Shown here: positions 33,761 to 48,567 of the stretch, piece after piece
Layout: each line of letters begins with the position of its first letter
How positions within the stretch are numbered: the first letter of the stretch is position 1
Source of the DNA: Microcebus murinus
Lineage: Eukaryota > Chordata > Mammalia > Primates > Cheirogaleidae
Length of the DNA stretch: 64,000 bases
Direction: 5' to 3'
NCBI RefSeq assembly: GCF_040939455.1
Contig: NC_134109.1
Location: forward strand, 57,316,001 to 57,380,000
Notes under the pieces: model-generated
What the model was told of the DNA's origin: nothing
The model's database searches: none
The model's input: only the letters and a program-made list of their open reading frames with translations
Position numbers and translations under genes: made by a program

Positions 33761-36329
33761 ATAAAAAGAAGTTATCAGAAAGACAGGAGAGGAAGGAAAG
33801 AGAAACTTTCATCTAGGTGTACTTGGCAATTGAGACTGTGAAGCTCCAGAGTAGAAAAAAGGAATAGAAGAATTGGATTTGAAGACATTCATAATGCAAA
33901 GGTATAGCTATGACCCTCCTTCAACTACTAAGGTTCTTGCTGGAAGGATTAATATTATTGAGCTTGTATAAATGGAATGCAAGTATTCACTAAAACCCAG
34001 GAAAAATCCATTGCTATATTTAACAATTATGCTATACGATATGAAATTCCTTATTAAATCTTTTCTCCTTTTGGAAGTCTTCCTTACTCTCATAGGCAGG
34101 TCAAAATGCCTTTTCACTTGTTCTGCATCTACCTCTATCATAGCACCTACTATACTGTATTATAATTATTTAAAGCTATATGAATTCTCTCTGGATCATG
34201 ATTTCTATGAGGTCAGAGACTGTCTTTGCAACTTTGTATCCCTCGCACTGGCTATGGTAATGCCTGAATTATTAATAAATACAAACAATAAATTTCTTCT
34301 GATTATCTCATTCAATCCTCCCTGCAAGATATAATTTTAGAAATAATCCTAAACATTTTTAAATGTGATCAGAACATAAACTTTGCTGAGGACTTCCAAA
34401 TATAATCAGAATAGAAATGTTTCCCCTGAGAATATTACTTTTACTTTCCTTATACTGTACATTATTTGTAAATCACAAACTTATTATTAATAAGGCTTAG
34501 ATGTTTTACAGTTGGTCCTCTTGTCCCCTAACCTTCACCCACTGCCATAGTTTCTTATCCATACTTCTTGCAACTCTATCATATTGAGATTTCACTAGGT
34601 AAGAACTATTTAGATTTAGCTAAATGTTTTAAGTGTCTCCTGTGAGATTTGAAGATAAATAATAATCAATAAAATACCATCCATGAACAAACTTAGTATT
34701 TTTTATTTCTACTTTTTCTGACATGATTTTGTCTAGTAACATGGTTTTGTCATGCAGCCCATGGTTAAGTATTATTGCTCATGGTCAATAAAGAAGCTCA
34801 GTATTTTATTATTCTAACTGTTTTGCCATATCCTTTCATCTTTGAAATTTAACAGTTATTGATATATGTAACAGTTTGGAGTCATCTTTGGTTTTTTCTC
34901 TTCCTTTGCTCCCTTATTGTGAAATTGTTTCTTCCCATCATCCTACAAAGCCCACATCTTTCATTCTTTTCTTTGGTTCTGGTTAGTATCTGCCTTTTCA
35001 ACCTTATATTTACCTATCTTCACTTCTCTCATTGTCTTGTTCATCTATTATTTTGACCATTTTATTCCTGTGAAAGGTCTTCTTATGACTATCTTACGGT
35101 GGGACCATCAATGAATGGTATAACTACATAGGCATCTATATATGCCGTGAAGATAATCATCCAAAATCATACTTGGAAAAATTTGGGGACAGCATTTAGT
35201 AAGGCAACAAAAAGCATAGGGCTGTTATCTTTTAAGAAAATTTGTATCAAATTAGTATGCAGTACAAAGTTCAAGAGAACCAAGGACTTAAAATCTAAGA
35301 GATAAATAATTGAAATTATCAGCCATTATTGCTCCAAGTGAGTTTATAATTTCCAAGAAAAAACCTATTACATATTAGGAGGTTATTTTTTTATTTCTTT
35401 GATTCCCATGCTTTGATAAGAATTTAAATAACAATGATAGTATATAATCAAGTGCTAACATGTCGCAGAGACTAAGTTTCAATGATCATCATATGAGGGC
35501 TGGCTGGAGTGGAACAAATATATACCGGTGGGGATGAGATGGGGAACAATGATATCCTGATTTGATGTTACTTGTGATAAAGGTCTTAATTTCCTAAATG
35601 TATTTTGTATATACTTCATATTAAAAAATATGCCTATCAAACTAATTTCAATATTATTGTTTAAATGAAATATGAGATAAGGAACTATGTCACCAAAGGA
35701 ATCTGTAAATGTTTTGCTTTGAATTTTTTTCTTTTTTTGCTAAGAAATTTTCAATTTAATAATACTGAGGATAGTTATTTTGAGAGGCATTGAATACAAG
35801 TACATTTTAAGATCATGTTCCTTTTTTAGAACAAATGAATACCTAAGCTTATACTTGAATTTATTTGTGATTTTTCTTCAATGTAACAAAAGTCAATAAA
35901 GGAAAATCATTTGGATGATTACAAGTTTGTTGGTAGATGATATTAAAGAAACATTAAACATTTATATAAGCAGTGTTTTTTAATGTCAAATTAAAATATT
36001 TTCCTTTTCACATACTTTCCTTGATACTTATAAACAACTAGGCTGTTGTTTATAAGGGGCAACAATAATAGAGGTTCTGCTTTTGCTTTTGAAAAGGAGC
36101 ACCAGAGCATCACTGGGTGTTAGATAGTAGGAAGCATTACAGAGACTTTGCCAGCAGACTGAAAGAAAACAGAGGTGGAAACTTGGTCTTTCAAATAGTA
36201 CCTCATTATCATTCCTAATGTAAACTTTTCTTAATTGTAATTATTCTTTACTTCTAATAGAGTGCCAAGTATGTATAGATGACAATGTTTGCTAGTGAGA
36301 GAATCTTAGAGAAGATTTGCAGGAAATAA
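33761..36329. other. AT-rich intergenic, no gene recognised
   Basis: A weak L2/MIR-like stretch lies at about 34,120-34,330 ('CTATGAGGTCAGAGACTGTC'). Otherwise there is no named repeat and no coding or RNA gene. Confidence 0.35.
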
Positions 36330-36642
36330 AAGTTTTAGGAGGCTGGGCACGGTGGCTCACACCTGGGAAGTTGAGGAGGGAGGAATGCTTGAGGTCAGGA
36401 GTTTGAGACCAGCCTGAGCAAGGGTGAGATGTCTCTACAAAAAAATAGAAAAAAAAAAAAATTAGCTGGGCATGGTGGCACATGCCTGTAGTCCCAGCTA
36501 CTTGGGAGGCTGAGGCAGGAGGATCGCTTGAGCCCCGGAGTTTGAGGTTGCAAGAGCCACGACAATGCCACTGCAGTCTAGCTAGGTGACAGAGCGAGAC
36601 TCTGGCTCAAAAAAAAAAAAAAAGAAAATTTAAGTTTTAGGA
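36330..36642 (+). mobile_element. Alu with a deleted left arm and target-site duplication
   Basis: Starts GGCTGGGCACGGTGGCTCAC. The left arm jumps from CACACCTG to GGAAGTTGAGG, losing about 20 bases of the usual 'taatcccagcactttgggaggc' segment. The right arm is complete with an A tail at 36,609-36,622. The duplication AAGTTTTAGGA is found at 36,330-36,340 and 36,632-36,642. The linker lacks the GGCCAATTAAT variant, so it is an older subfamily. Confidence 0.9.
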
Positions 36643-38340
36643 AATAAAAAATATTCTTTATGATGTACCTTTAAACAACAGAATGAACAATGAAGATGTA
36701 TAACTATAAACTGGCCATGAACTTAACTTTAAGGATATCAGAATTAATATATTATATAAAACCACTCATTCTTAAAAGCAAAGTAAAATTTTTTGCCACA
36801 ATTATTTTAATATATTTCTTTCCAAAGATAAATTATCTAATTCCAAGGTTTGGAATTAGAAGAGTTAACAAAACACAAAGCAACAGTAACTCCATTTAGA
36901 TAAGGGGATAGAAGGGTGGAGCAAGGGAACAATACACTAAAGTACTTTTCTTTCACAGATCTTGGTTCAAATTAAGGTTAAATTCCAAAGGAGGATGTGT
37001 TTTCCCCTTATAGAGTCGCAGAGGACATGCCTTTGTTTCCAACTTCCCAGAGAAGATATATGTTAACACAAACAAAGCATTTCATAATAAATTTAACTTT
37101 TATAGAGTGACTAATGCCCTGTTGAGATAAGGCAGACTCTCAGTCACCTGTGTTTAATCCAGGCTAGAGAAATTATGCCAAGGGCACACTGACAAAACTT
37201 TATTCCTTTGGAGAGAATGGCAGTAACGCGGTAGGGAACAGATAGGGTCTTGGTTTTAAAAGTCTAGTTGGAATGACTTTCTCTTCCTCACTGTGAACAG
37301 TTTAGCATTTATGTACTTTGGAAGGACAAAGAGGTGAGGTAAGCCTGCCAAAATTTGAACCTGTGTTTCTGGGAACCTGTTAGTAGGTCAACTGTTACAA
37401 ATTAAGAGAAACTGCCAACGAGTGGCAGATACTAGAAATTTGGGAGTTGGCCTACAAATAGCGTTATTAAAGCCTGCATACTGTTGCTTCTTCTAGATCT
37501 CAGGTGAGACGACATGACGTTTAGAATGACACAGAATATTACCATTACTCAGTCCCACCAGGCTTTGGTGGGAGTTGAGGGTGGGAGGCACAACACCATG
37601 GAAAGAGACAACTCTTTTCTGCCAGAAATATTTCACAGTTAACAGACTGAAAAGTAGATCTTTAACATTTTACCTGGGATTTTGCTGACAGTAATAGTTT
37701 ATTAATCGATCTCCTTCTAAGAAAGACAAATAGTTTGTGTAAATAGTGCTTTTCTTTCCCTTTTCCCTTTCTTTTATATTTATATTATTCTTCATTAACT
37801 AGAAGCCTAATTCCTATGCCCTCATTGTTGCAAAATGTCTCTGCATTTGTGGCTAGGTAAATTTGCTCATTGAACATATATTTCCCTTTTCCATGTGCAA
37901 ATTCTATTGACTTCCATTGAAGGGGTAAAAATTAGTCCTGTGGCACATGAAGAAGGAATTCCTTCTTGAGAGAAGAAAACAAAAATCTATTGTGTCAATC
38001 ATCAAATATATCTGACTATATGACTATACATTATACAAGATTTAATTTATTTTTGATGTTTATAAATTCATCCCTGATAAAAGCTTTAGGAAATCTATTT
38101 AAAATTTAAATAAAGTAGAATAAAAGTCATCTCTCTTTTCTACTCACTAGACAAAGAAGATATTGACATAGAATAAACTTGATTTTAGTTGCTTTATGAG
38201 AACTTTTGCAACATCTCTTTAGTTTATCAATCTGCAGGTCATATTGATTCTAATAAAATTAAGTGTATCATTTTTTTCTAAGCTTCTTTTTTTATAGTGT
38301 CCAATTTCTTTCTTATGCTCTGAATTATGTATTAAAAAAT
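36643..38340. other. Intergenic; candidate regulatory segment at 36,900-37,560
   Basis: The part from about 36,900 to 37,560 is less AT-rich, repeat-free and rich in motif-like words: ACACAAACAAAGCA (forkhead type, about 37,067), GAGATAAGGC (GATA type, about 37,124), and CACCTGTG (E-box, about 37,146). This would fit a distal enhancer between FOXA1 and MIPOL1. The rest is unremarkable AT-rich DNA. Confidence 0.35.
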
Positions 38341-38351
38341 AATTCTTACAT

Positions 38352-38447
38352 CATACATAGCATGTATACTAAAATTGGAATGATACAGAGAAGATTAGCA
38401 TTGCCCCGTGCAAGAACAGCACACAAATTCATGAAGTGTTCCGTTTT
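38352..38447 (+). pseudogene. U6 snRNA processed pseudogene
   Basis: CATGTATACTAAAATTGGAA, then TGATACAGAGAAGATTAGCA, and ACACAAATTCATGAAGTGTT follow U6 snRNA in order and spacing, ending CCGTTTT where U6 has its terminal U-run. The first 15-20 bases of U6 are degraded and there are several internal substitutions and a small rearrangement around 'TTGCCCCGTGCAAGAACAGC'. An A-run (38,448-38,459) follows, which fits L1-mediated retroposition of the RNA. No U6-type upstream promoter (PSE plus TATA) is seen, so it should be inactive. Confidence 0.92.
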
Positions 38448-38484
38448 AAAAAAAAAAAATATATATATATATACATATATATAT
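38448..38484. repeat. A-run and (AT)n tract behind the U6 copy
   Basis: Twelve A residues run into TATATATATATACATATATATAT. This is the retroposition tail of the U6 copy expanded into a microsatellite. Confidence 0.9.
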
Positions 38485-41400
38485 CTTTCATCTTTTTATG
38501 GTAGCCAGTGACTAACAGAGAAAACACTTCTGATTCTAGACTGCTAGACAAGGGTAATGAGGTTTCTCTTCTCAGGCTATGTAATACAAAATCTAAAAAT
38601 CAGAAACCAATTAACTTTTCCAAATTTCACAAATCAATTAACTTTTCCGAGAGGAACACCACAAGGGGGCAGGTGAATCCAGGCTAGGTCCTAGGTAAGA
38701 GGGTCTCAGTATTGGGAATTTTGGTCAAAAGATGAAGAAAGATGAGGTGAGAATTAGAAACAATTCTAAAGATAATATTTATTCATGAACATAAACATTA
38801 GATTCGAATCATTCAAGTGAAATTTTATTTAGAATATATCCAAAGGCATTAATTGCAATACATGAAGAAAATAAATGAAAGATATCAAACCAATGTATAT
38901 AGTCACACACTGAAAGTGCTCACTACTTTTAAGAAGGCTAATAGGATGATTTTACCAAGAAGAGAAAGACTGTACGTGAGAAGAAATCCAAAATTTACAC
39001 CAAGCAATGAGGGTAGGCTTTGAAAATAAATTATAATCAGATACCTTTGCTTTAAGATGATCTTAATAATGAACAATTTCATAAGAGAAGCATAAACGTT
39101 GAATAGAGCCGTTAAGTTTTTTTCCCTACACAAAAACTGAGAAATTAACTTCAGGCATTTTAGGAAAGAAAAAGCTACTGTTTTAAAACATTATTTAAAG
39201 AGTCTGTTGTGATTTTCTGTAGAAATTAAACTTAGCCTCCTAATGTGAGGCCAAAATTAATATTTAAAAATTAGTTCTCCTTAAAAAATATTTTTAAGTT
39301 GACACCTTGTGAGAATGTCAATGCCAGTATCTTCTATGGCCAACATATATACCTACCTTCTATGAAAAGCAGCCAGGATTAATTCTATTTGGCAAAGCTA
39401 GAAATTGATACCAGTCTCCATTTTATACCTCACCAAGACAATAAAATTTATCAATATGGATAGTATATTATTTTTTACAGATTAACAACATGAAATGCAC
39501 AGAATAGTATAGGCTAATAAAGTACTCAAGTTTGGCCTGTTACTGGTAGTTTTTATTTAGTTCCCAATACCAATTAGAATCCTTAAAATGACCTTTTAAA
39601 TAGGTTACATCACTTCTTTTATTATAAATCTACTGATTGATGAGGCCATCTCATAATAGACTTCATGGCAAGCCAGGTTTTAGAACATGGGACTCCCTAT
39701 TATACCATGATACATTTTGGTTTTGTGGTACCATAGGATTTAATACTAGCTAAAATATTAAGCCTATTTTTAAAGCAAAACTCTGAACTTAAATGCAAAT
39801 GCCTATTACCATGGCACCTTAAAAGGGCTATTAATTTCAAATTCATTCAATCTTCTCTTTGTGTGTATATGTGTAAATATACACATACATACATAGTATA
39901 CACTCATATACATAAACTCATAAACATATACATACATGATGCAGTCCATTGCTGATGATATTTTAGAGCACTCTTTCTCCTCTTTTCATGCTGTAAATTA
40001 GCTTCCTCTTCCTTCTTTTTCTTTACCCCAAGTAATTGCAGAGTCCTCATGTGCTTCGTCACCTTAAGGACATGGCAGCGGCTTCTGCAATGCTTGAAAT
40101 AATAATGCTGTGATTTGTCAATGTGAAAAATTGGATGGCTTTTAAAAGCTGACCAGCGCAGGGCTATTTGCACATAGTAGACACTCAATAAATATTTGTT
40201 GATTTGATTTATTCTAGGGTAAAGAACTGGGTAACAACTCTTTTTGTCTTCGCTGATGTGCTATGGTTGAGCCTGTGTACAAACGCATTTATGAGTAAAT
40301 ATTAATGGTCATGGTCATTGAAAATGTTTTAGAGAGAAAAAAATCTAGGTCTACAGGCTGTTAGGAATAGCAATGATTGGGAGCATGTTTAATAAAATAG
40401 TCTAAGTAGTTATAAAATAATAGATGACAGGCACCATAAAATAGATTCGCACTAAAGAGCACTCTGATAAATTATTTGGAAACAAAGTGGCTCTTCCATA
40501 GCTTTTACTATGAAATCACTTATTCGTGTGTTGAGGGTTTACATTTTTTACTCCATATATTAGGGCAAATGATTTTTTCATTTAAAAAAGGGATATTTTG
40601 GTTATAAAATTTAGTGAGCATATATAAGCCCCATAATATTTCCTCTGGTATATTCTTCCTTGCAATAGGCATAGAAGTATTTATGTGTGATTTTATTGAC
40701 AATTGAGTGGCCTTGAACATAGAGAATGAGAATTTCTCCTAAATTTTAAGTAATGTATAACTTTTAAGGAGTTAAACTCTATATTGCTATCATTCAAAAG
40801 GGCATAATTGATTTATTTCTTTTTCTGGATCACCAACAGTAAAACTGTTTCTGAGCTTACAACATGTTAAATTTTGGCTCAAGGCAAATTTACAACAGCA
40901 AGGTTTGTGATAAAATCTGTCAAAACATTAACCATGATGGCACAAGTTTCAGCTCTTAACAGCGGCAGATAGGGAAGCAGTATGGCTGACAACCTGAAGA
41001 GCTTAGGGATGGGTACACATTTTCTAGCTCTGAAAATGCCTGCTTATGTCATGTTATAAAAATTCTTTAATTCTTCTGTTCTCATTTTTCATGAATGTGA
41101 AAGTTCCATAAGCGGGTGATGTGTTTAATTAAGTGGTTTCAAAGAGATGGGAGATCAGAGAATTCAAAATATAATTCTAAGTAAAAAATTATTAAGAGAA
41201 CTTTAGATGTTAAAGGAAAAAAGCTAAGAATCTATACAGAATTTTCATTTTTCTCTGATAAATTTCAAGAAAAATTAAGTAGGAACATAGTATCTTAACC
41301 TTTTTGCTACTTTAAGACAAATATGATTCATTTGGCCATATGCCAGCATTTGAACACTTTTCCTTAAGAAAATTTTAATTTTTTAACATAGTAAACAGGA

Positions 41401-42659
41401 CTAGGAATTTGGGTTTACTGTTCCTTCATGAGTAAGGAAGCTATATTTCCTAGAAAATTACAAAGTACAGTTAATGAAAGTGAATCACCTTGCTGGCAAT
41501 CAATTATAACCAAGACAGTTAACTTTGTGTGTGAGGTACATACTAGGAATCATTTTGGAGAAAGACACACTATACTGTAAAATGTAATTTGATTAGACAC
41601 AGTCAGGACAGATTTATGACAAGAAAATCTTCTTTAAGGAACTTAAAGGTTTTTCAGTGTGTTAATGTCATGGTCATACAAGTAAAATGCAGTGAATATT
41701 CTCTCCTTGAATGTTTCACAACGACTTTGATCCAATTGACCTATTTATTGAAGAATGGTATGCACTTTTTTAAGCTTTGGGATCTTCATTCAACAAGTTA
41801 CCCCATGAAAATTGGTGGAGACTAAAGTACACACAAAGTCAAATTAGTAAGTAAATATTAATTTTTGAAACTGTACCTTGGTGGGTAATGTTCATGAACA
41901 ATTTATTTTTGCTTGTAAATATCTTCAAATATAGCTTGGGTATTGAAAGAATAATATGTAAACAGAAAACAAAATCTCAAGGAAGTATATCAAAGCGATA
42001 AAAATTCAGAAAACTTTGGTTACTTTTAGGAAATGAGGCCCCACTGAATTTGGAATCGTGACTTAAAGTAGATGCAGCAACATCAGAGGGCATCCAGCAC
42101 ATCACATGGGTTTATACATTGCTTGCATTCTCCTTCTCCTTGCCTGAATTTGGATACACATGGTTCTAGAAAGCAATTTAATTATTAATCTTGTTCAATG
42201 AGAATTATATGGCCTATTTTGTGATCTGGAAATTTTGCATAAACTTTGTAGACAATAAAATAAAACCATGTCTTCACTTTAGCACAGAGTGAAATGTCAA
42301 ACTTTGGACCGTATGGGACAAAATTTAACAGCTATACAAGAGGTTCTGATTTTAAAAAAACAAACCAAGTCAAAACAAAAAAGCAAACAACAACAAAATG
42401 AAAAAACAAACAACAGCAACAACAACCCCCCCCCAACAATCCTCTACTTTAAATTGATTATGGTTAAAAAGTTATAGTCTTCAGGTAAGCAAAATGTTTC
42501 ATCTGGCAATGTGCAAGGTGCTAGATATTTCAACAAAGTATATTTTAATACCACTGATGTAGGAAAGGATATTGACATTTTAATGTAACAATGTCATATT
42601 TTTAGAAAGATATGTCACACAAACGTTTAGAAAATTAAAATAGTTTGAAAATTAGGTTT
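38485..42659. other. AT-rich intergenic, no gene recognised
   Basis: Holds a TATA/CATA simple-repeat stretch at about 39,859-39,936, a short MIR/L2 3'-end-like piece at about 40,150-40,205 ('AGACACTCAATAAATATTTG') and an A/C-rich tract at about 42,350-42,434 ending in a C-run. A 94-codon frame on the - strand (39,904-40,188) is Lys/His-rich and matches nothing I know. I treat it as chance. Confidence 0.35.
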
Positions 42660-42990
42660 CATCATTAAATAGGAATGATTATTCATCAAGTATTTACCTG
42701 TGCAAAGAAATATGAACAAGACTGAATCTCTGATCTCCAGAAGCTTGCAATCTAATGGGAGATAACACAGGAATACTGAAACCAGAGAAAAATTAATAAT
42801 CACCCTAATAGAGAGATGAAGAAAGAGCTATAAGGCACACAGAAGACAGATTAACTACAACTTGGTGGTAGGGTGGGGGTGGAGAATTAGAAAAAGCTTC
42901 ATGTAGGGGGTGGCATATAAGTGTTTTTGAAGGACGAATTGGATTTAAACAAGTGAAGGTAGATTTGACTCAGTACAAGGTTAAAAGTGG
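42660..42990 (+). repeat. Ancient L2-like repeat
   Basis: 'TCATCAAGTATTTACCTGTG', 'CTGATCTCCAGAAGCTTGCA' and 'GTGTTTTTGAAGGACGAATT' follow, in diverged form, the order seen in a common mammalian-wide repeat. The same kind of sequence occurs at 33.4-33.7 kb and 62.0-62.5 kb. Family name uncertain. Confidence 0.45.
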
Positions 42991-45454
<2,464 letters not shown>

Positions 45455-45659
45455 CTCATGTGGCTTTTCAACCCAAATTAATATTACCTAAGTGGCCCAA
45501 TAAATATAAATTAAGTTTTAAAAGTGATCCAAAAACTATACATGTTTCCAAGTGACTGGCAGAAGCAAATGTAAACCTTTGTGGAGGAACCCACCTTTAA
45601 CACAGGCTTTAAAAAGTTCCACAGAGAATAATTCTAGGAAATATAAGGTCACATTAATG

Positions 45660-47165
45660 AATCATGAAACCTCCAAAGAAATGAGGCAACATAAATATAA
45701 CTAGCAGAAATAATAGAAAATTAGAGCAGCAAATACTTGATATATTAAAATCATCAGAAATTAAGTATAAAATAAGTATGTTTAGAATGCAAAAGAAAAT
45801 AAAAAAGAAATTGAAAATATGAGATAGGAACAAAGACTATAAAAATCACAAAATGGATCTGGAAATGAACAGAATATAACCTCCAAAAATAAAAACCATA
45901 GTAACAGAAATTTAAAACTCAATGGTATCTGCTTCCAGAGAGAATAGAATAGTTTGTGGTAGACAAATGCTCCTGCCAACAACTAGAGAAGCTGGATAAA
46001 CTATGAAAAAAAGTATTTGTTTAAAACTACTATACAGAAAGAGAAGGCCTAAAACAAAGACAACTAGAGGAACTAAGATTTCAGAGAGGAGAGAATAACA
46101 GAGAGGTAAACTGATGATCTGCAACCACTTTTTCCCTGAAGACATTTGCTAGTTCTGGGTGAAGATGAGAGAGAGTTGGTAATTCTGGCTTTGTTCTAGC
46201 AGAAGACTGCTGCTAGGGACAGAGAAACCAGCAGAGCTTTGGGCAATTCTGCAGGGCTGGAGTAACAGAACTATAGACCCAAAGGGCCTGAAATACATGC
46301 CCAGTTTTCAGATACGTGGCAAATTCTGAACCGTCCTAAGAGTGAGGTTAAAAAAGCTGAGAATATCTTAAAAAACCCAATGAAGATATCACTTTTGCCA
46401 CTGAAAGCCGTAGTAAACTATGCTACAAGAAAAGAGGCAAATTAGAAATACTTGAACCTTATTCAAACTGGAATCCAGCCTGTAGTCACACAGTACCTGA
46501 CTGGATAAAGGTAACTGGCTTCTGTTCAATCTTCTCAGCAGAGTAAAGGATAAACTATTTCTGGAGAAAATCATCTGGGGGTTCAGAATGTTCAGAATGT
46601 TTCAGAATCAAAAATTAATAGGCATGCCAAGAGACAAAATAGACACCAGAGAAAGACCCACAGATTATTCAGACATTGGAGTTAATACGCATAGACTTTA
46701 AACCACAGAATCCAAAGAATTCAACAGATGGCTTTCAGAGTAGAAGACAGAATTGGTGACATGAAAGACAGGTAATTTTAAAAATTAAAAACTGATGCAT
46801 ATAGAGTTAAAAAAAGAATGTAAAATACAGAAGAGAGTGGAAGAGATATGTGGAGACACAATGAAAAGGTTAACATATATATAATTGGAGTCTCAGAGGG
46901 AGGAAAAGGAGATATTGACTAAAGAGTTCCTAAAATTGATAAAAGACAGGAAGTCAGAGATTTAATAAGGTCTCTGAACTCAAGAAATATGCAAAAAAGG
47001 CCACATCAAGGCACAAAGTACAACTGCCAAAAACAAAACAAAACAAAATAAAAATGTAAAAAGCAATCAGAGAAAACAAATACTTTAATTTTAGGAGAAG
47101 AACAGTAAGACTGATTTCTCAAGAGGTAAGAGGGATGCAAGATATGACACAATATTTTAAAAGAG
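45660..47165 (+). mobile_element. Old L1 (L1M/HAL1-like) remnant
   Basis: A-rich strand bias with L1 ORF1-region words such as 'ATATATAATTGGAGTCTCAG' and 'AGGAAAAGGAGATATTGACT', and the upstream 'AGACATTGGAGTTAATACGC' block. Heavily diverged and without a surviving ORF. It precedes a second copy of the same general region starting at about 47,170. Confidence 0.5.
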
Positions 47166-47560
47166 TTATAAGAAGACTTACACTTTTGGCTATGATGGAG
47201 TGACAGAGAACATATTTATCCTACCACCTTAACAACTGAAAAAAAATCTGAAAATAAAAACAAACAAATAAAAAGCAACAGTGAAAATACAAAAACAATG
47301 CTTTTGGACTTTGGACAATAGACAGTGTAGAACACTGAATCAAACAAACAAAGCAAGCCCTATGATTGCACAAGCTTATGGTCTGGAGAGTTTACAGAGC
47401 AGAGTGAAGGGAAGGAGAACAAAATTGAGTCTGTATGTTTCCCTGAGTTGAGAAGACAGAGTTGAGAATTTGGAGAGGCAAAGGCAGAGAGAATTTATCG
47501 GTTCGGAGAGGAGAGATTCAGCAATTCTGCAGAGAGTGGAGAGGGCTGCACTCGCGTGCG

Positions 47561-47606
<46 letters not shown>

Positions 47607-48160
47607 ACATGCAAGAGAGCTCAAGTTCTGGAGAGCCATAGAACAGTCCTTTAGTCTTCCTCTGAGTATTGACAGCACATGTATATGAGCAAATTACCAA
47701 GGCCAGAGTAAAATTCACCAGAAAGGAGTAGGCAGAACAATGACCCTAAACTCACACATGAAGGGTTCTTGTTGTGACCAACTGTAGTAAGACAAATCAT
47801 ATAATACGAAGAGCTCAAGGGAACACATTCACAGGGCAGTTGCCTTGGTTGTTTGGAAAACTCTGCTCTAGAATAGCTGCTCTCATTCTGCCTATCAAAG
47901 CTTAAAACAACCTTGTAAGTATCATACTGTTTCTGAGTAATGTAAATTCATCCCTGAACAAAGCTCAAAACATTTTAAAGAAATGCAAAAATACCTAGCA
48001 CCCAAAAAGATAAAATTCACAACTGGCATCCAATAAAAAATTACCAGGCATACAAACCAGGAAAATATAATCCGTGGTAAGGGAAAAAAATCAATAGAAA
48101 CAGATCTGGAAATTGAACAAATGATAGAATTAATAAACAAGGACACCAAAACAATCATTA
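47166..48160 (+). mobile_element. L1M 5' segment, first part of an interrupted element
   Basis: 'GATAAAATTCACAACTGGCA', 'AATTACCAGGCATACAAACC', 'AATCAATAGAAACAGATCTG' and 'AATAAACAAGGACACCAAAA' follow the 5' region of mammalian-wide L1M elements. The element resumes after the DNA transposon (48,501-48,583), again after the younger L1 (49,714-50,454), and after the Alu (50,816-50,950). No intact ORF. Confidence 0.65.
47564..47602. repeat. (CA)n microsatellite
   Basis: An uninterrupted run of about 19 CA dinucleotides, preceded by a short CG-rich alternating stretch CTCGCGTGCGCGTA. The whole run is alternating purine-pyrimidine, which favours Z-DNA. Confidence 0.95.
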
Positions 48161-48500
48161 GAGTAGTACTCCCTTATACATGGGGGATATATTCCAATAC
48201 CCCTAGTAGATGCCTGAAACTAAGGATAGTACCAAACCCTAGACATACTATGTTTTTTCCTATACATACATTTCTATGATGAAGTTTAATTTCTAAATTA
48301 GGCACAGTAAGAGATTAACAACACTAATAATAAAATAGAACAATTATAAAAATATACTGGAATAAAAGTTATGTGAATGTGGTCTCTCTCCAAATATTTT
48401 ATTAGTGCTATACTGTCCTCACCTATTTTCAGATGGTAGTTGGCTGTGGGTAACTGGAACCGTGCAAAGCTAAACCACTGATAAGGGGGATCTACTGTAT
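48161..48500. mobile_element. Tigger/pogo-type nonautonomous DNA transposon
   Basis: Terminal inverted repeats can be read: GTAGTACTCCCTTATA at the left end and the reverse complement form ATAAGGGGGATCTACTGT at the right. The interior ('GATGCCTGAAACTAAGGATA', 'AGGCACAGTAAGAGATTAAC', 'TATGTGAATGTGGTCTCTCT') follows a common primate/eutherian Tigger-related repeat. No transposase ORF. It interrupts the L1M element, giving relative age. Confidence 0.7.
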
Positions 48501-48567
48501 AACATTTTTTATGTTCCTGAAGAAAATGTAAAGCATGAATAAGTTAAGGAGAGACAAGAAATAAATT

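Noticed and set aside
38352..38447. A functional U6 snRNA gene
   Set aside because: Degraded 5' end, several substitutions, a retroposition tail and no upstream PSE/TATA arrangement.
39904..40188. A 94-codon Lys/His-rich - strand frame
   Set aside because: No similarity to a known protein and it begins in a CATA simple repeat; most likely chance.
47470..47718. Frames encoding Thr-His or Cys-Val runs
   Set aside because: They are translations of the (CA)n microsatellite.
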